Both the position numbers and the translations under genes were made by a program. Of a stretch of 64,000 nt of DNA, positions 14,463-23,248 are shown in pieces. The notes below the pieces were generated by a model, which worked only from the letters and a program-made list of their open reading frames with translations, was not told the DNA's origin and ran no database searches. The stretch is from NCBI GenBank assembly GCA_002315375.1, contig DCHR01000006.1:1-64000 (forward strand), written 5' to 3'. The number at the start of each line of letters is the position of its first letter. Positions within the stretch are counted from its first letter, which is position 1. This DNA is from Treponema sp. UBA1747. GTDB lineage: Bacteria; Spirochaetota; Spirochaetia; Treponematales; Treponemataceae.

Positions 14463-16862
14463 TTGTCTGATACATTATTCGCACAGGCTTCAGTAAATTC
14501 AGAACCTCTTGCGGCCCGCATGAGACCGCGAAATCTTGATGAATATATTGGTCAGGATCATATTGTAGGAAAGGGAAGACTTCTTCGCCGTGCTATCCAG
14601 GCCGACCAGCTTACTTCGGTAATTTTTTATGGTCCTCCTGGAAGCGGGAAAACCACCCTGGCCCGTGTAATTGCAAACCACACAAAATCAAATTTCATTA
14701 CTCTGAACGCTGTTCTTACGGGCGTTGCAGATATCCGTGAATCCATAAAAAAGGCAGAAGAATATAAAAATCTTTATTCGCGCCGGACAATCCTTTTTGT
14801 TGATGAAGTTCACCGCTGGAATAAAAGCCAGCAGGATGCACTTCTTCCGTGGGTTGAAAACGGAACAATTATTCTTATCGGTGCAACAACCGAAAATCCT
14901 TTTTTTGAAGTAAACAAGGCTCTTGTAAGCCGTTCCCGGGTTTTCCAGTTAAAGGGTCTGACTCAGGAAGATTTGAAAAAAGCGGCTTTACAGGCTTTGA
15001 ACGATAAAGACCGTGGTTACGGCAACTGGAAGGTAACTTTCGAAGAAGGCGCCCTGGAACATCTGATTGAAACAGCAAACGGAGATGCCCGTTCTTTACT
15101 GAATGCCCTGGAACTGGCAGTTGAAACTACTCCTGAAAAATGGGATCCGAAAGCACTGACTCCGGTTCCGGCTTATGGAACTGAGATTTATATTTCCAAA
15201 GAAACTGCGGAAGAATCAATCCAGAAAAAAGTTGTCCTTTATGACCGGGATGGAGATTATCATTACGACATTATCAGTGCCTTCATAAAATCTCTCCGGG
15301 GCAGGGACCCTGACGCTGCCATGTACTGGATGGCCCGAATGGTCCGCGCAGGAGAAGATCCGCATTTTATTTTCCGCCGCATGTTAATTTCGGCCTGCGA
15401 GGACACTGGCCTTGCAGATCCTCATGCAATCAGCGTAGTTGAAAGCTGTGCTGCAGCGTTCGACCGTGTCGGGTTCCCTGAAGGAAACTACTTTCTGGCT
15501 CATGCAGCCCTTTACCTTTCAACCGCACCAAAATCAAACAGTGCAATGGCATTTTTTGATGCCATGAGTTCTGTAGAAAAAGAAGATTTGGATATTCCCA
15601 ATCATCTCCGCGATGCCAACAGAGATGCAGAAGGTTTTGGTCATGGTTCTGGTTACCTTTATCCTCATGCATACAGAGACCATTGGGTGGCACAGCAGTA
15701 TTTGCCGGGAGAACTGGCAGGAAGAGTTTTCTATACTCCGACCACTCAGGGGTATGAAGGTCAGATTCGCAGTGAAGTTCTGAGCCGCCGTGAGCTTCAG
15801 ATTTCATCAATTCTCGAACAGAATGCAGCAGGTCTTTCTGACAGTAAAGAGAATAAAATAGAAGGTTCAGGAAGAATTTCTGACTGGTGGATTGATTTTC
15901 ATTTTAAAGCCGGGGATGAAAAGAAACCTGAAAATCTTACCTTCAGTCCCAAAGACCAGCAGAAGGAAAATAAACTTACACGTGCAGATAAATTCTGGCA
16001 GCAGAGACTGGAATCCAACAGGGCAGAAATTCTGCTGGATATCCGTGATTCAATGATAAAGATGGCAGGTTTGCTGCGTCATCACAGAAGTCTTGTATGG
16101 AATGCTGATTCGGGGCTCCTTTTGTGGGAAATTGTCCGAAAGACTCCGGAAGGAATAACCTGCGGTATCTGTAAAACTGAAGCCGGAATGAAAGTAATCG
16201 AACAGTACAGTCAGACTCTGGATACCCTGGACCGGCCTGTGCTGAGCTTCAAGAAATCCGGTTTTGAAGATTCTGTTCTGGAAAACTACCGGAAGGGAAC
16301 AGTTTTTGACCGGCTCTTTTACATTGATCCTTTTGTAACAGAAAAAGATATATCTGAAATTTCCGGCGGATTGAAAAATCTGCTGGAACAAGAACCGGGA
16401 TGTCTTGATAAAGACTGGCGGTTTGTTATTTCGCAGAAAATTCCATCCGGGGGAATGAGAATTTCTGAACTGGTAAGGAATCAGGTTCTTCCATATTATT
16501 CTGATGAGATAAAAACTGAAATGTCTCCGGTGCTGGATAAAATGCATGAGGCTGAAAAGGACTTTTTCGGAGATAAAAACAATCCTTTGTTTTCATGGGA
16601 TTCGGAAATAATCCGTGAGTTTTTCGAGAAAGCAGGTTTTTCTGTAAAGGCTGAAAAAATTGAGACTTCAGAAAAGAAACGGATTTCGCCTGTAGAAATT
16701 CAAAAGTGGTTCGATACTACTTCTTCGGCCTATGGAAAAGCCATGGCAGAGGCGGCAGGAATTGAAAACCTGCAGAAGGTAGTGGATCTTCTTGGAGAAA
16801 CTGCAGTCCGGAATACTTTTAACTGGAAAAACGAAATCTGCTTTGTTTCTGTGGAAAAATAG
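14463..16862 (+). CDS. rarA: RarA/MgsA-type AAA+ ATPase with a long C-terminal extension
   Basis: Residues 1 to about 450 match RarA (MgsA), a clamp-loader-like ATPase acting at stalled replication forks. Visible are MRPRNLDEYIGQDHI, Walker A YGPPGSGKTTLA (about 56-67), Walker B ILFVDEVHRWNKSQQD, GATTENPFFEVN (sensor 1) and the terminal YPHAYRDHWVAQQYLPGEL. Normal RarA ends here. This protein continues for about 350 residues to 799, including RAEILLDIRDSMIKMAGLLRHHRSLVWNADSGLLLWEIVRKTPEG. That resembles a degenerate Rossmann methyltransferase, though this is tentative. It uses a TTG start with ACAGGA upstream. The symbol applies to the N-terminal half. Confidence 0.88.
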   Translation: MSDTLFAQASVNSEPLAARMRPRNLDEYIGQDHIVGKGRLLRRAIQADQLTSVIFYGPPGSGKTTLARVIANHTKSNFITLNAVLTGVADIRESIKKAEEYKNLYSRRTILFVDEVHRWNKSQQDALLPWVENGTIILIGATTENPFFEVNKALVSRSRVFQLKGLTQEDLKKAALQALNDKDRGYGNWKVTFEEGALEHLIETANGDARSLLNALELAVETTPEKWDPKALTPVPAYGTEIYISKETAEESIQKKVVLYDRDGDYHYDIISAFIKSLRGRDPDAAMYWMARMVRAGEDPHFIFRRMLISACEDTGLADPHAISVVESCAAAFDRVGFPEGNYFLAHAALYLSTAPKSNSAMAFFDAMSSVEKEDLDIPNHLRDANRDAEGFGHGSGYLYPHAYRDHWVAQQYLPGELAGRVFYTPTTQGYEGQIRSEVLSRRELQISSILEQNAAGLSDSKENKIEGSGRISDWWIDFHFKAGDEKKPENLTFSPKDQQKENKLTRADKFWQQRLESNRAEILLDIRDSMIKMAGLLRHHRSLVWNADSGLLLWEIVRKTPEGITCGICKTEAGMKVIEQYSQTLDTLDRPVLSFKKSGFEDSVLENYRKGTVFDRLFYIDPFVTEKDISEISGGLKNLLEQEPGCLDKDWRFVISQKIPSGGMRISELVRNQVLPYYSDEIKTEMSPVLDKMHEAEKDFFGDKNNPLFSWDSEIIREFFEKAGFSVKAEKIETSEKKRISPVEIQKWFDTTSSAYGKAMAEAAGIENLQKVVDLLGETAVRNTFNWKNEICFVSVEK

Positions 16863-16871
16863 AACTTTTAC

Positions 16872-16880
16872 TGTTATAAT
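16872..16880 (+). promoter_or_regulatory. Extended -10 promoter of ilvH
   Basis: TG-T-TATAAT (TATAAT at 16875-16880) lies 33 bp before the ilvH start codon and right after the rarA stop, giving the gene its own promoter. Confidence 0.5.
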
Positions 16881-16912
16881 TTATTATCATATTTAAAATA
16901 GAGGTTACTTTT

Positions 16913-17404
16913 ATGGATAAATTTGTTCTTTCAGTTCTGGTAGAAAACCATGCTGGTGTTTTGAGCCGTGTATCAGGACTTTTCAGCCGTCGTGGTTACA
17001 ATATTGATTCTCTTACAGTTTGTGAAACAAACAATCCTGAACAGTCACGTATGACAATTGTTGTAAGCGGTGATGAATATATTCTGGATCAGATTCAGAA
17101 GCAGCTTTCAAAACTGGTGGAAGTAATCTCAATCAAAAAGTGCGAAAGAGCTTCTTCCTGTCAGCGTGAAACAGCCCTTATTAAGGTAAAGGCAGAAGGA
17201 GAAAAACGCGGAATCATTATTGAAACCTGCGATATCTTCCGTGCTCATATTGTTGATGTTGGAATTAATTCTGTAATTGTTGAAGCCACAGGTAGTGAAG
17301 ATAAAATTTCTTCTCTTATCCGTCTGCTTGAACCATATGGAATTCTTGAATATGTAAAAACAGGTCTTACAGCTCTGGAACGCGGTGAAGAAATTCTCGC
17401 TTAA
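16913..17404 (+). CDS. ilvH: Acetolactate synthase small (regulatory) subunit
   Basis: This 163-residue protein carries an N-terminal ACT domain (VLVENHAGVLSRVSGLFSRRGYNIDSLTV, residues about 6-34) and the C-terminal domain ending LEPYGILEYVKTGLTALERGEE. It is the small subunit that activates the catalytic subunit IlvB and gives feedback inhibition by branched-chain amino acids. No ilvB lies next to it, so the partner must be encoded elsewhere. A GAGGT ribosome binding site and an extended -10 precede it. It stands alone between rarA and fliF. Confidence 0.93.
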   Translation: MDKFVLSVLVENHAGVLSRVSGLFSRRGYNIDSLTVCETNNPEQSRMTIVVSGDEYILDQIQKQLSKLVEVISIKKCERASSCQRETALIKVKAEGEKRGIIIETCDIFRAHIVDVGINSVIVEATGSEDKISSLIRLLEPYGILEYVKTGLTALERGEEILA

Positions 17405-17411
17405 TAAGTTC

Positions 17412-17439
17412 TTGCATAATCATACTTATTTGATATAAT
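17412..17439 (+). promoter_or_regulatory. Vegetative-type promoter of the fliF operon
   Basis: TTGCAT (17412-17417), a 16-bp spacer and TATAAT (17434-17439) preceded by TG give an extended -10 promoter. It lies 64 bp before the fliF start, with no sigma-28 motif (GCCGATAA-like) in the gap. Confidence 0.6.
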
Positions 17440-17503
17440 TAACTATCTACCTATATTTATATATTCAAATTAAATATTAGAAATTCGTTCTGGGAGGGGT
17501 CTG

Positions 17504-19225
17504 ATGAACGAATGGCTTAAAAAAGTGATAGGCAAGGTAAAGGAACTTTGGTCCAAATGGAAGCCTGTCCAAAAAGTCATATTATTTGGAATTATTGCGG
17601 TTATAATAGTAGCAATTGTTTTAACCGCACGAGTCTCTGCAAAACCAACTACTGTACGATTGTTCAGTTCTCCGGTAACCGATGATACCCAGCGTTATGC
17701 TATTTCGAATCGTCTGGATCAGGAAAACATTTCGGCAGAAATTGATGAAGACGGTTATATTACTGTAGCAGATGATTCAACTGCCCGCCGTGTCCGCGAC
17801 ATACTTATTGGAGAAAAACTTCTTCCGTCAAATATTGATCCGTGGGCCGGATATTTTGAGCGCAGCTGGTCAACAACTGACGATGACCAGAATCAGAAAA
17901 AGAAAATCAACATTCAGAAACAGTTGAAGCAGCATATCGAATCCTATCCGGATATTACAATGGCCGATGTAATCCTTGTTATTCCGGAAACCAAGATTTT
18001 TGTCGCTGACCAGAAACCTGTTACTGCAAGTATTATTCTCCGGACAACTCCAACCAGTACTCTTACTACAGAAAAGAAACGTATCATGGGTATCCAGGAA
18101 ATCGTTCTTTCGGCTGTAGAAGGACTTACTGCTGAAAACCTGATTATTACAGATATTGATGCAAACGTGCTTAATGACTTTGAGTCTATGGCAGACAGTG
18201 ACCGTATCGATGTAATTGCTAAACAGCAGAAACTGATTCAGAAAGAAGAAACCCGCATCCGCGCCAGCGTACTTAAACTTTTCCAGAGTACTTATGGTGA
18301 AGACCGCTGCCGTGATATGCGTATTACTGTTGAAATGGACATGTCAAAGAAAAGTTCAGAGGCAACAGTTTATTCACCAATCGAAATCAAAAAAGATAAC
18401 CCGGATACACCGTATGATGATTCGGAATATCGTGATGTTCTGCCGATTTCACAGCAGACTGTAACAAAAGAATGGCAGGGTACAGGATACAATCCTGAAG
18501 GTCCTGCAGGAGTAGAAGGCCAGACCCCGCCGGTTTACTCTGATATGTCTAATGTTATTGGTAAATCAGTTGAAACCGGTGTAACTCAGAATAACGTAAT
18601 CAATACAAAACAGGTTTCCGAAGAAACAGCTCCAAAAATTGACAGAATCTCTGTTTCTCTGAACCTGGACGGTAAATGGTATCTGGCAATGGATCCAAAA
18701 ACCAGAAATTACATTACCGAAGAGGAAGGCCCTCGTGCAGGCTTCAGAAAATGGACTTACACAGCTATTACTCCTAATGAACTTTCTGAAGCAGAAAGAG
18801 CTTTGAAAGCAGCTGTTGGTTATAACCGTGACCGCGGAGACCTGGTTGTTGTAACAAACATTGCCTATGACCGCGATGCTGAACACAATGAACTGGACGA
18901 AGCTTACTTTGCTGCAATCCAGCGTAAGAAAACAATTCTTCTTATTCTGGTTGCTCTTGCTGTTGTTCTTGTTGGATTCATTTTCTTCCGTATCATCAGC
19001 CGCGAACTGGAACGCCGCCGCCGTCAGAGAGAAGCAGAACTTCTGGAAGCACAGAGACGCCGTACAGAAGAAAACCTCTGGAATGCAAAAGACGACGAAC
19101 AGGTTGTTTCAATGTCTGTCGAAGAAAGTCGCAGACTGGAACTTCAGGAAAATGCTATCGCCATGGCAAAAGAACATCCGGAAGATGTTGCAATGCTCAT
19201 CAGAACCTGGTTAATGGAGGAATAA
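17504..19225 (+). CDS. fliF: Flagellar MS-ring protein FliF
   Basis: FliF forms the membrane ring on which the periplasmic flagellum is built. The 573-residue protein has a transmembrane segment at about 25-43 (VILFGIIAVIIVAIVLTA), the ring-building YscJ-type domain with SNRLDQENISAEID, and a second transmembrane segment near 480-500 (TILLILVALAVVLVGFIFF). The C-terminal cytoplasmic tail ends in a FliG-binding helix (EHPEDVAMLIRTWLMEE). The ribosome binding site is GGGAGGGG. It starts the fliF-fliG-fliH-fliI-fliJ operon; fliG follows one base after its stop. Confidence 0.97.
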   Translation: MNEWLKKVIGKVKELWSKWKPVQKVILFGIIAVIIVAIVLTARVSAKPTTVRLFSSPVTDDTQRYAISNRLDQENISAEIDEDGYITVADDSTARRVRDILIGEKLLPSNIDPWAGYFERSWSTTDDDQNQKKKINIQKQLKQHIESYPDITMADVILVIPETKIFVADQKPVTASIILRTTPTSTLTTEKKRIMGIQEIVLSAVEGLTAENLIITDIDANVLNDFESMADSDRIDVIAKQQKLIQKEETRIRASVLKLFQSTYGEDRCRDMRITVEMDMSKKSSEATVYSPIEIKKDNPDTPYDDSEYRDVLPISQQTVTKEWQGTGYNPEGPAGVEGQTPPVYSDMSNVIGKSVETGVTQNNVINTKQVSEETAPKIDRISVSLNLDGKWYLAMDPKTRNYITEEEGPRAGFRKWTYTAITPNELSEAERALKAAVGYNRDRGDLVVVTNIAYDRDAEHNELDEAYFAAIQRKKTILLILVALAVVLVGFIFFRIISRELERRRRQREAELLEAQRRRTEENLWNAKDDEQVVSMSVEESRRLELQENAIAMAKEHPEDVAMLIRTWLMEE

Positions 19226-19226
19226 A

Positions 19227-20342
19227 ATGGCAGAAGAAGAAACAACAGGCTCATCAAAAGCCGCAGGAAGTAATCCGAAACCGGTTCCAAAACCAGGCAG
19301 TCTGAAACCTGTTTCAAGTTCAAAAAACAAAGGAAAAGATTATAAGAGTTTATCTGGGCGCCAGAAGGCCGCTATATTCCTTATTTCTCTTGGACCGGAT
19401 GTTTCATCAGAAATCATGAAACATCTTCGCGAAGATGAAGTAGAAACATTAACATTTGAAATTGCCCGCCAGGAAAAAGTTGATGCAGATTTTAAAGATG
19501 CAGTTCTGGAAGAATTCCAGGAACTGATGAATGCACAGAACTTTATCACTACTGGTGGTATTGATTATGCCCGTGAACTCCTGGAAAAATCTCTGGGTTC
19601 TCAGAAAGCTATCGATATTATCAACCGCCTTACATCAAGTCTTCAGGTGCGTCCTTTCGACTTTATCCGTCGTACAGACCCTGCGCATCTGTTGAACTTT
19701 ATCCAGCAGGAATATCCTCAGACAATCGCTTTGATTCTGGCTTACCTGGAACCTGGAAAGGCAGCTGTTATCCTTCAGAACCTGCCGGAAGAAATGCAGG
19801 CTGAAGTTTCCAAGCGTCTTGCAACAATGGACCGTACATCTCCTGATGTTCTCCGTGAAGTTGAACGCGTTCTTGAAAAGAAGCTTTCTACTCTTTCTTC
19901 GGAAGACTACACTGCTGCCGGTGGTGTTGAATCAATCGTTGAAATTCTCAACCTTGTTGACCGTTCTTCTGAAAAATCTATTATCGAATCTCTTGAAGAA
20001 GATGATCCGGACCTGGCAGAAGAAATCAAGAAACGTATGTTCGTTTTCGAAGATATCGTTATGCTGGACGACCGTGCTATTCAGAAAGTTCTTCGCGACG
20101 TCGATCAGCAGGAACTGGCAAAAGCCCTCAAGTCTGTCGATACCGAAGTTCAGGACAAAATCTTCCGCAATATGTCAAAACGTGCCGCCTCTATGCTTAA
20201 GGAAGATATGGAATTCATGGGACCTGTTCGTCTTAAGGACGTTGAAGAAAGTCAGCAGAAAATCGTTTCTATTATCAGACGTCTTGAAGACAGTGGTGAT
20301 ATCGTTATTGCCCGTAGCGGTGAGGACGAACTGGTATCGTAA
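19227..20342 (+). CDS. fliG: Flagellar motor switch protein FliG
   Basis: FliG links the MS ring to the C ring and generates torque by contacting MotA. The 371-residue product has an unusual Pro/Ser/Lys-rich N-terminal tail of about 45 residues. It is followed by LSGRQKAAIFLISLGPDVSSEIMKHL (FliG-N), the middle EYPQTIALILAYLEPGKAAVILQNLPEEMQ (with the EHPQ-like loop), and FliG-C with charged helix FVFEDIVMLDDRAIQKVLRDVDQQELAKAL. The stop of fliF and this start nearly overlap. Spirochaetes can have two FliG proteins; its place beside fliF suggests this is the motor FliG. Confidence 0.97.
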   Translation: MAEEETTGSSKAAGSNPKPVPKPGSLKPVSSSKNKGKDYKSLSGRQKAAIFLISLGPDVSSEIMKHLREDEVETLTFEIARQEKVDADFKDAVLEEFQELMNAQNFITTGGIDYARELLEKSLGSQKAIDIINRLTSSLQVRPFDFIRRTDPAHLLNFIQQEYPQTIALILAYLEPGKAAVILQNLPEEMQAEVSKRLATMDRTSPDVLREVERVLEKKLSTLSSEDYTAAGGVESIVEILNLVDRSSEKSIIESLEEDDPDLAEEIKKRMFVFEDIVMLDDRAIQKVLRDVDQQELAKALKSVDTEVQDKIFRNMSKRAASMLKEDMEFMGPVRLKDVEESQQKIVSIIRRLEDSGDIVIARSGEDELVS

Positions 20343-20377
20343 ATCAAAGCCCGTATATATAAAAGGATTTATAGAAA

Positions 20378-21310
20378 ATGGCAAAATCTGTTTTTCGCCC
20401 CGGCGAAATGAAAACTCAGGAAGACAAAGTAATGCTTCCACTGGTTCACAACTTTATGCCTGAAGAAGAGGTTGTTGAAGAAGTTGTGGAAGAATATACA
20501 GGTCCTACAGCTGACGACCTTCGTCGTGAAGCTGAAGCTTTCAAAAAGCAGTGGGAACTTGAAAAACAGAATTATGAAGCTAATGCCCGTGGACAGGCTG
20601 ACCAGATTATCAAGAAAGCCGAAGATGCTGCTTTCCAGGAAATCAAGCGTCAGACTGATGCTGCAGCCGAAATTAAAGCTGCTGCCGAAAAAGAGGCTGA
20701 ACAGATTATTGCACGTGCAAAAGCAGAAGCCGACCTTGTTGTAAGTGATGCTCAGGTTCGCCGTGATGCTCTGGAAGAAGAAGCCCGTCAGAAAGGTTAT
20801 GAACGGGGACATAAGGCTGGTTACGAAGATGGAAAAGCAGAAGCTGACCGCCTTGTTGACCGCATGCACAAAATGCTTGAAGCAGTAATGCAGCGCCGTG
20901 ATGAAATCCTCAAGGAAACAGAAACTCAGATTGTTGAGCTCGTAATTCTTATGAGCCGAAAAGTTATTAAAATCATTTCTGAAAACCAGAAGAACGTTAT
21001 TATGGCAAACGTTCTGGCTGCCCTTAAAAAGGTACGTACCCGCGGTGAGGTAACTCTCCGTGTAAACCTGGAAGATGTAAAACTTACATCGGAACATACA
21101 GCTGAATTTATTAAGCATGTTGAAAAAGTTCAGGGTATTACAGTTATGGAAGATTCTTCTGTTGAAAAGGGCGGATGTATTGTTGAAACAGACTTCGGTG
21201 CTATTGATGCCCGCATTTCAAGTCAGCTTACAGAACTCGAAAACAAGATTATTGAAGTTTCTCCGGTTAAGAATATTAAGCGTTCAGATTCATTTGCCGG
21301 TGAAGTTTAA
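20378..21310 (+). CDS. fliH: Flagellar assembly protein FliH
   Basis: FliH is the peripheral stator-like protein that holds the export ATPase FliI. The 310-residue protein starts AKSVFRPGEMKT and has a long Ala/Glu/Lys-rich coiled coil from about residue 45 to 160 (ADDLRREAEAFKKQWELEKQ, GYERGHKAGYEDGKAEADRL with the Gly-x3-Gly pattern). A compact C-terminal domain (GEVTLRVNLEDVKL, GGCIVETDFGAIDARISSQL) resembles the delta subunit of F-type ATPases. It lies between fliG (35 bp) and fliI, the expected order. Confidence 0.93.
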   Translation: MAKSVFRPGEMKTQEDKVMLPLVHNFMPEEEVVEEVVEEYTGPTADDLRREAEAFKKQWELEKQNYEANARGQADQIIKKAEDAAFQEIKRQTDAAAEIKAAAEKEAEQIIARAKAEADLVVSDAQVRRDALEEEARQKGYERGHKAGYEDGKAEADRLVDRMHKMLEAVMQRRDEILKETETQIVELVILMSRKVIKIISENQKNVIMANVLAALKKVRTRGEVTLRVNLEDVKLTSEHTAEFIKHVEKVQGITVMEDSSVEKGGCIVETDFGAIDARISSQLTELENKIIEVSPVKNIKRSDSFAGEV

Positions 21311-21336
21311 TCCCGGAACGCAAAAAGGGTGGGAAA

Positions 21337-22764
21337 ATGCGTTCTTCATATACAAAAGAATTTAACTTTACAAAATATCTTTCTTCGGTAATTGACGCCG
21401 AAACAATTCTTTACATTGGCCGTGTTACTGCTGTAAAAGGACTGGACATTGAAAGCGAAGGTCCCCGTGCAGTAATGGGCGAAATGTGTACAATCAAACT
21501 TAATGACGGTTCAAAACTTCTGGCCGAAGTTGTTGGTCTTGAAGAAAAGAAAGTAAAACTTGCGGCTTTTGGTTCTACAAAAGGAATTGAAGTTGGCTGT
21601 GAAGTTGTAGCTTCGGGTAATGTCCTTCAGGTTCCAGTTGGAATGAGTCTTCTTGGAAGAACCCTGGATGCTACAGGAAAACCAATTGATGATCTTGGAG
21701 AACTGGTTCCTGAAACTTTCTACCCGGCCGAAGCGGATCCTCCGAATCCAATGACCAAAAAACCGATTGACCGCCGCATAACAACCGGTGTCCGCGCCAT
21801 TGACTCTCTGCTTACTGTTGGTAAAGGTCAGCGTATGGGTATTTTTGCCGGTTCCGGAATCGGAAAATCAACTCTTATTTCCATGATAGCCCGAAATACA
21901 AATGCTGACGTAAATGTTATCGGTCTTATCGGGGAACGTGGACGTGAAGTTCTTGATTTCATCAAACGTGACCTTGGTGAAGAAGGATTGAAAAAATCGG
22001 TTCTGGTTTTTGCTACCGGAGACACACCGTCTATCTGCCGCCTTCGTGCCGCTTATGTTACAACTGCAATCGCTGAATATTTCCGCGACCAGGGAAAAGA
22101 CGTAATGCTTATGATGGATTCTGTAACACGTTTTGCCCAGGCCCAGCGCGAAATCGGTCTTGCTAAAGGGGAACCTGGAGCACAGCGCGGTTATCCTCCT
22201 AGTGTATTCGATATGATTCCAAAGCTTCTGGAAAGAACCGGAACAAATGATAAAGGTTCTATTACAGCCTTCTACACAGTTCTTGTAGATGGTGACGATA
22301 TGAATGAACCTATTGCTGATAAAGTCCGCGGTACTCTGGACGGCCATATTATTCTGGACCGTAAACTTGCTGCTGCCCATCATTATCCTGCAATTGATGT
22401 TCTGCCTTCCATTTCCCGCTGTGCCAACCGTGTAATGGGAAGGGAAACAAAGAAAGCCTGTGCAAAAGTCCGTTCATGGATGGATACATATAAAACCCGT
22501 GAAACAATGATTTCGACAGGTATTTACCAGAAGGGAAGTTCAGCAGAAATTGATGAAGCAATTGAAATGCATAACGCAATTGAAGAGTTTTTGTGCCAGG
22601 AAGAATATGATACTTGTCCGATGAATGAAACTCTGGATAAGCTTTCGGCTCTTTCCGGAATTGAAATTCCTTCAGAAGAATACACTGATAATCCTGCTGA
22701 AACTAATGGCGCATCCGTTCAGAAAACTGATGAACCAAAACAGGATGATTCTTCAAGAAATTAA
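21337..22764 (+). CDS. fliI: Flagellum-specific export ATPase FliI
   Basis: FliI powers the early stage of flagellar protein export. The 475-residue protein contains the P-loop GIFAGSGIGKST (about residues 168-179), the family sequence IGLIGERGREVLDFI, and the Walker B region VMLMMDSVTRFAQAQREIGLAKGEPGAQRGYPPSVF. These separate it from F1-beta and match T3SS/flagellar ATPases. A C-terminal tail of about 35 residues (NPAETNGASVQKTDEPKQDDSS) is low-complexity and acidic. GGGTGGG serves as the ribosome binding site. It sits between fliH and fliJ. Confidence 0.97.
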   Translation: MRSSYTKEFNFTKYLSSVIDAETILYIGRVTAVKGLDIESEGPRAVMGEMCTIKLNDGSKLLAEVVGLEEKKVKLAAFGSTKGIEVGCEVVASGNVLQVPVGMSLLGRTLDATGKPIDDLGELVPETFYPAEADPPNPMTKKPIDRRITTGVRAIDSLLTVGKGQRMGIFAGSGIGKSTLISMIARNTNADVNVIGLIGERGREVLDFIKRDLGEEGLKKSVLVFATGDTPSICRLRAAYVTTAIAEYFRDQGKDVMLMMDSVTRFAQAQREIGLAKGEPGAQRGYPPSVFDMIPKLLERTGTNDKGSITAFYTVLVDGDDMNEPIADKVRGTLDGHIILDRKLAAAHHYPAIDVLPSISRCANRVMGRETKKACAKVRSWMDTYKTRETMISTGIYQKGSSAEIDEAIEMHNAIEEFLCQEEYDTCPMNETLDKLSALSGIEIPSEEYTDNPAETNGASVQKTDEPKQDDSSRN

Positions 22765-22777
22765 CAGGTAGCAGTTT

Positions 22778-23212
22778 ATGAAAAAATTCCGCTTTGAACT
22801 TCAGGATGTTCTCGAAGTAAGAAAGTTCGAAGAAGATGCTGCTACTGCTGAACTAGCCAAAGCGCTGGCAGTGGAAACTGAAATACAGAACAATCTCAAT
22901 ATTATTGCTTCCCAATATGCGGCAACAAAAGCCGGAGTACAGGGGAGTTTGAATCCTGCTGATTATATTGCATCGAATCAGTTTTACAAACTCCTGGAAT
23001 ACCAGAAAGAAGAACTTCTGAAACAGATGGCCCAGGCAAATATTGTAACTGCAGAAAAAAGAAAAATTCTGAATGAAATTCTTCAGAAAGTTCAGGCTCT
23101 GGAAAAAATGAAAGAAGAAGAATATAAAAGCTTTCAGGTTGAGAGTCAGCGGGAAGAAGATAACCAGGCGGATGAAATCAATACAATCCGCTTCAATAAT
23201 ACTGATTTATAA
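22778..23212 (+). CDS. fliJ: Flagellar export protein FliJ
   Basis: This is a 144-residue, almost entirely helical, charge-rich protein, beginning MKKFRFELQDVLEVRKFEEDAATAELAKAL and ending with a coiled coil KVQALEKMKEEEYKSFQVESQREED. FliJ projects into the FliI hexamer like a gamma subunit and ferries chaperone complexes. Homology is low, as usual for FliJ, so the call rests on the coiled-coil pattern, the size and the position right after fliI (13-bp gap). It closes the operon and is followed by a terminator. Confidence 0.88.
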   Translation: MKKFRFELQDVLEVRKFEEDAATAELAKALAVETEIQNNLNIIASQYAATKAGVQGSLNPADYIASNQFYKLLEYQKEELLKQMAQANIVTAEKRKILNEILQKVQALEKMKEEEYKSFQVESQREEDNQADEINTIRFNNTDL

Positions 23213-23219
23213 AAATGAA

Positions 23220-23248
23220 GGCCGCTTGAAAAGCGGCCATATTTTTTA
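23220..23248. terminator. Bidirectional terminator between fliJ and the nucleoside kinase gene
   Basis: GGCCGCTT-gaa-AAGCGGCC forms an 8-bp perfect stem followed by ATATTTTTT on the plus strand. It ends the fliF operon. The T-run overlaps the stop codon of the convergent kinase gene. Confidence 0.85.

Noticed and set aside
20369..21118. Long open frame on the strand opposite fliH (249 codons)
   Set aside because: It is a shadow of the Glu/Ala/Lys-rich coiled-coil codons; no ribosome binding site, and its Phe/Leu/Cys-rich peptide matches no family.
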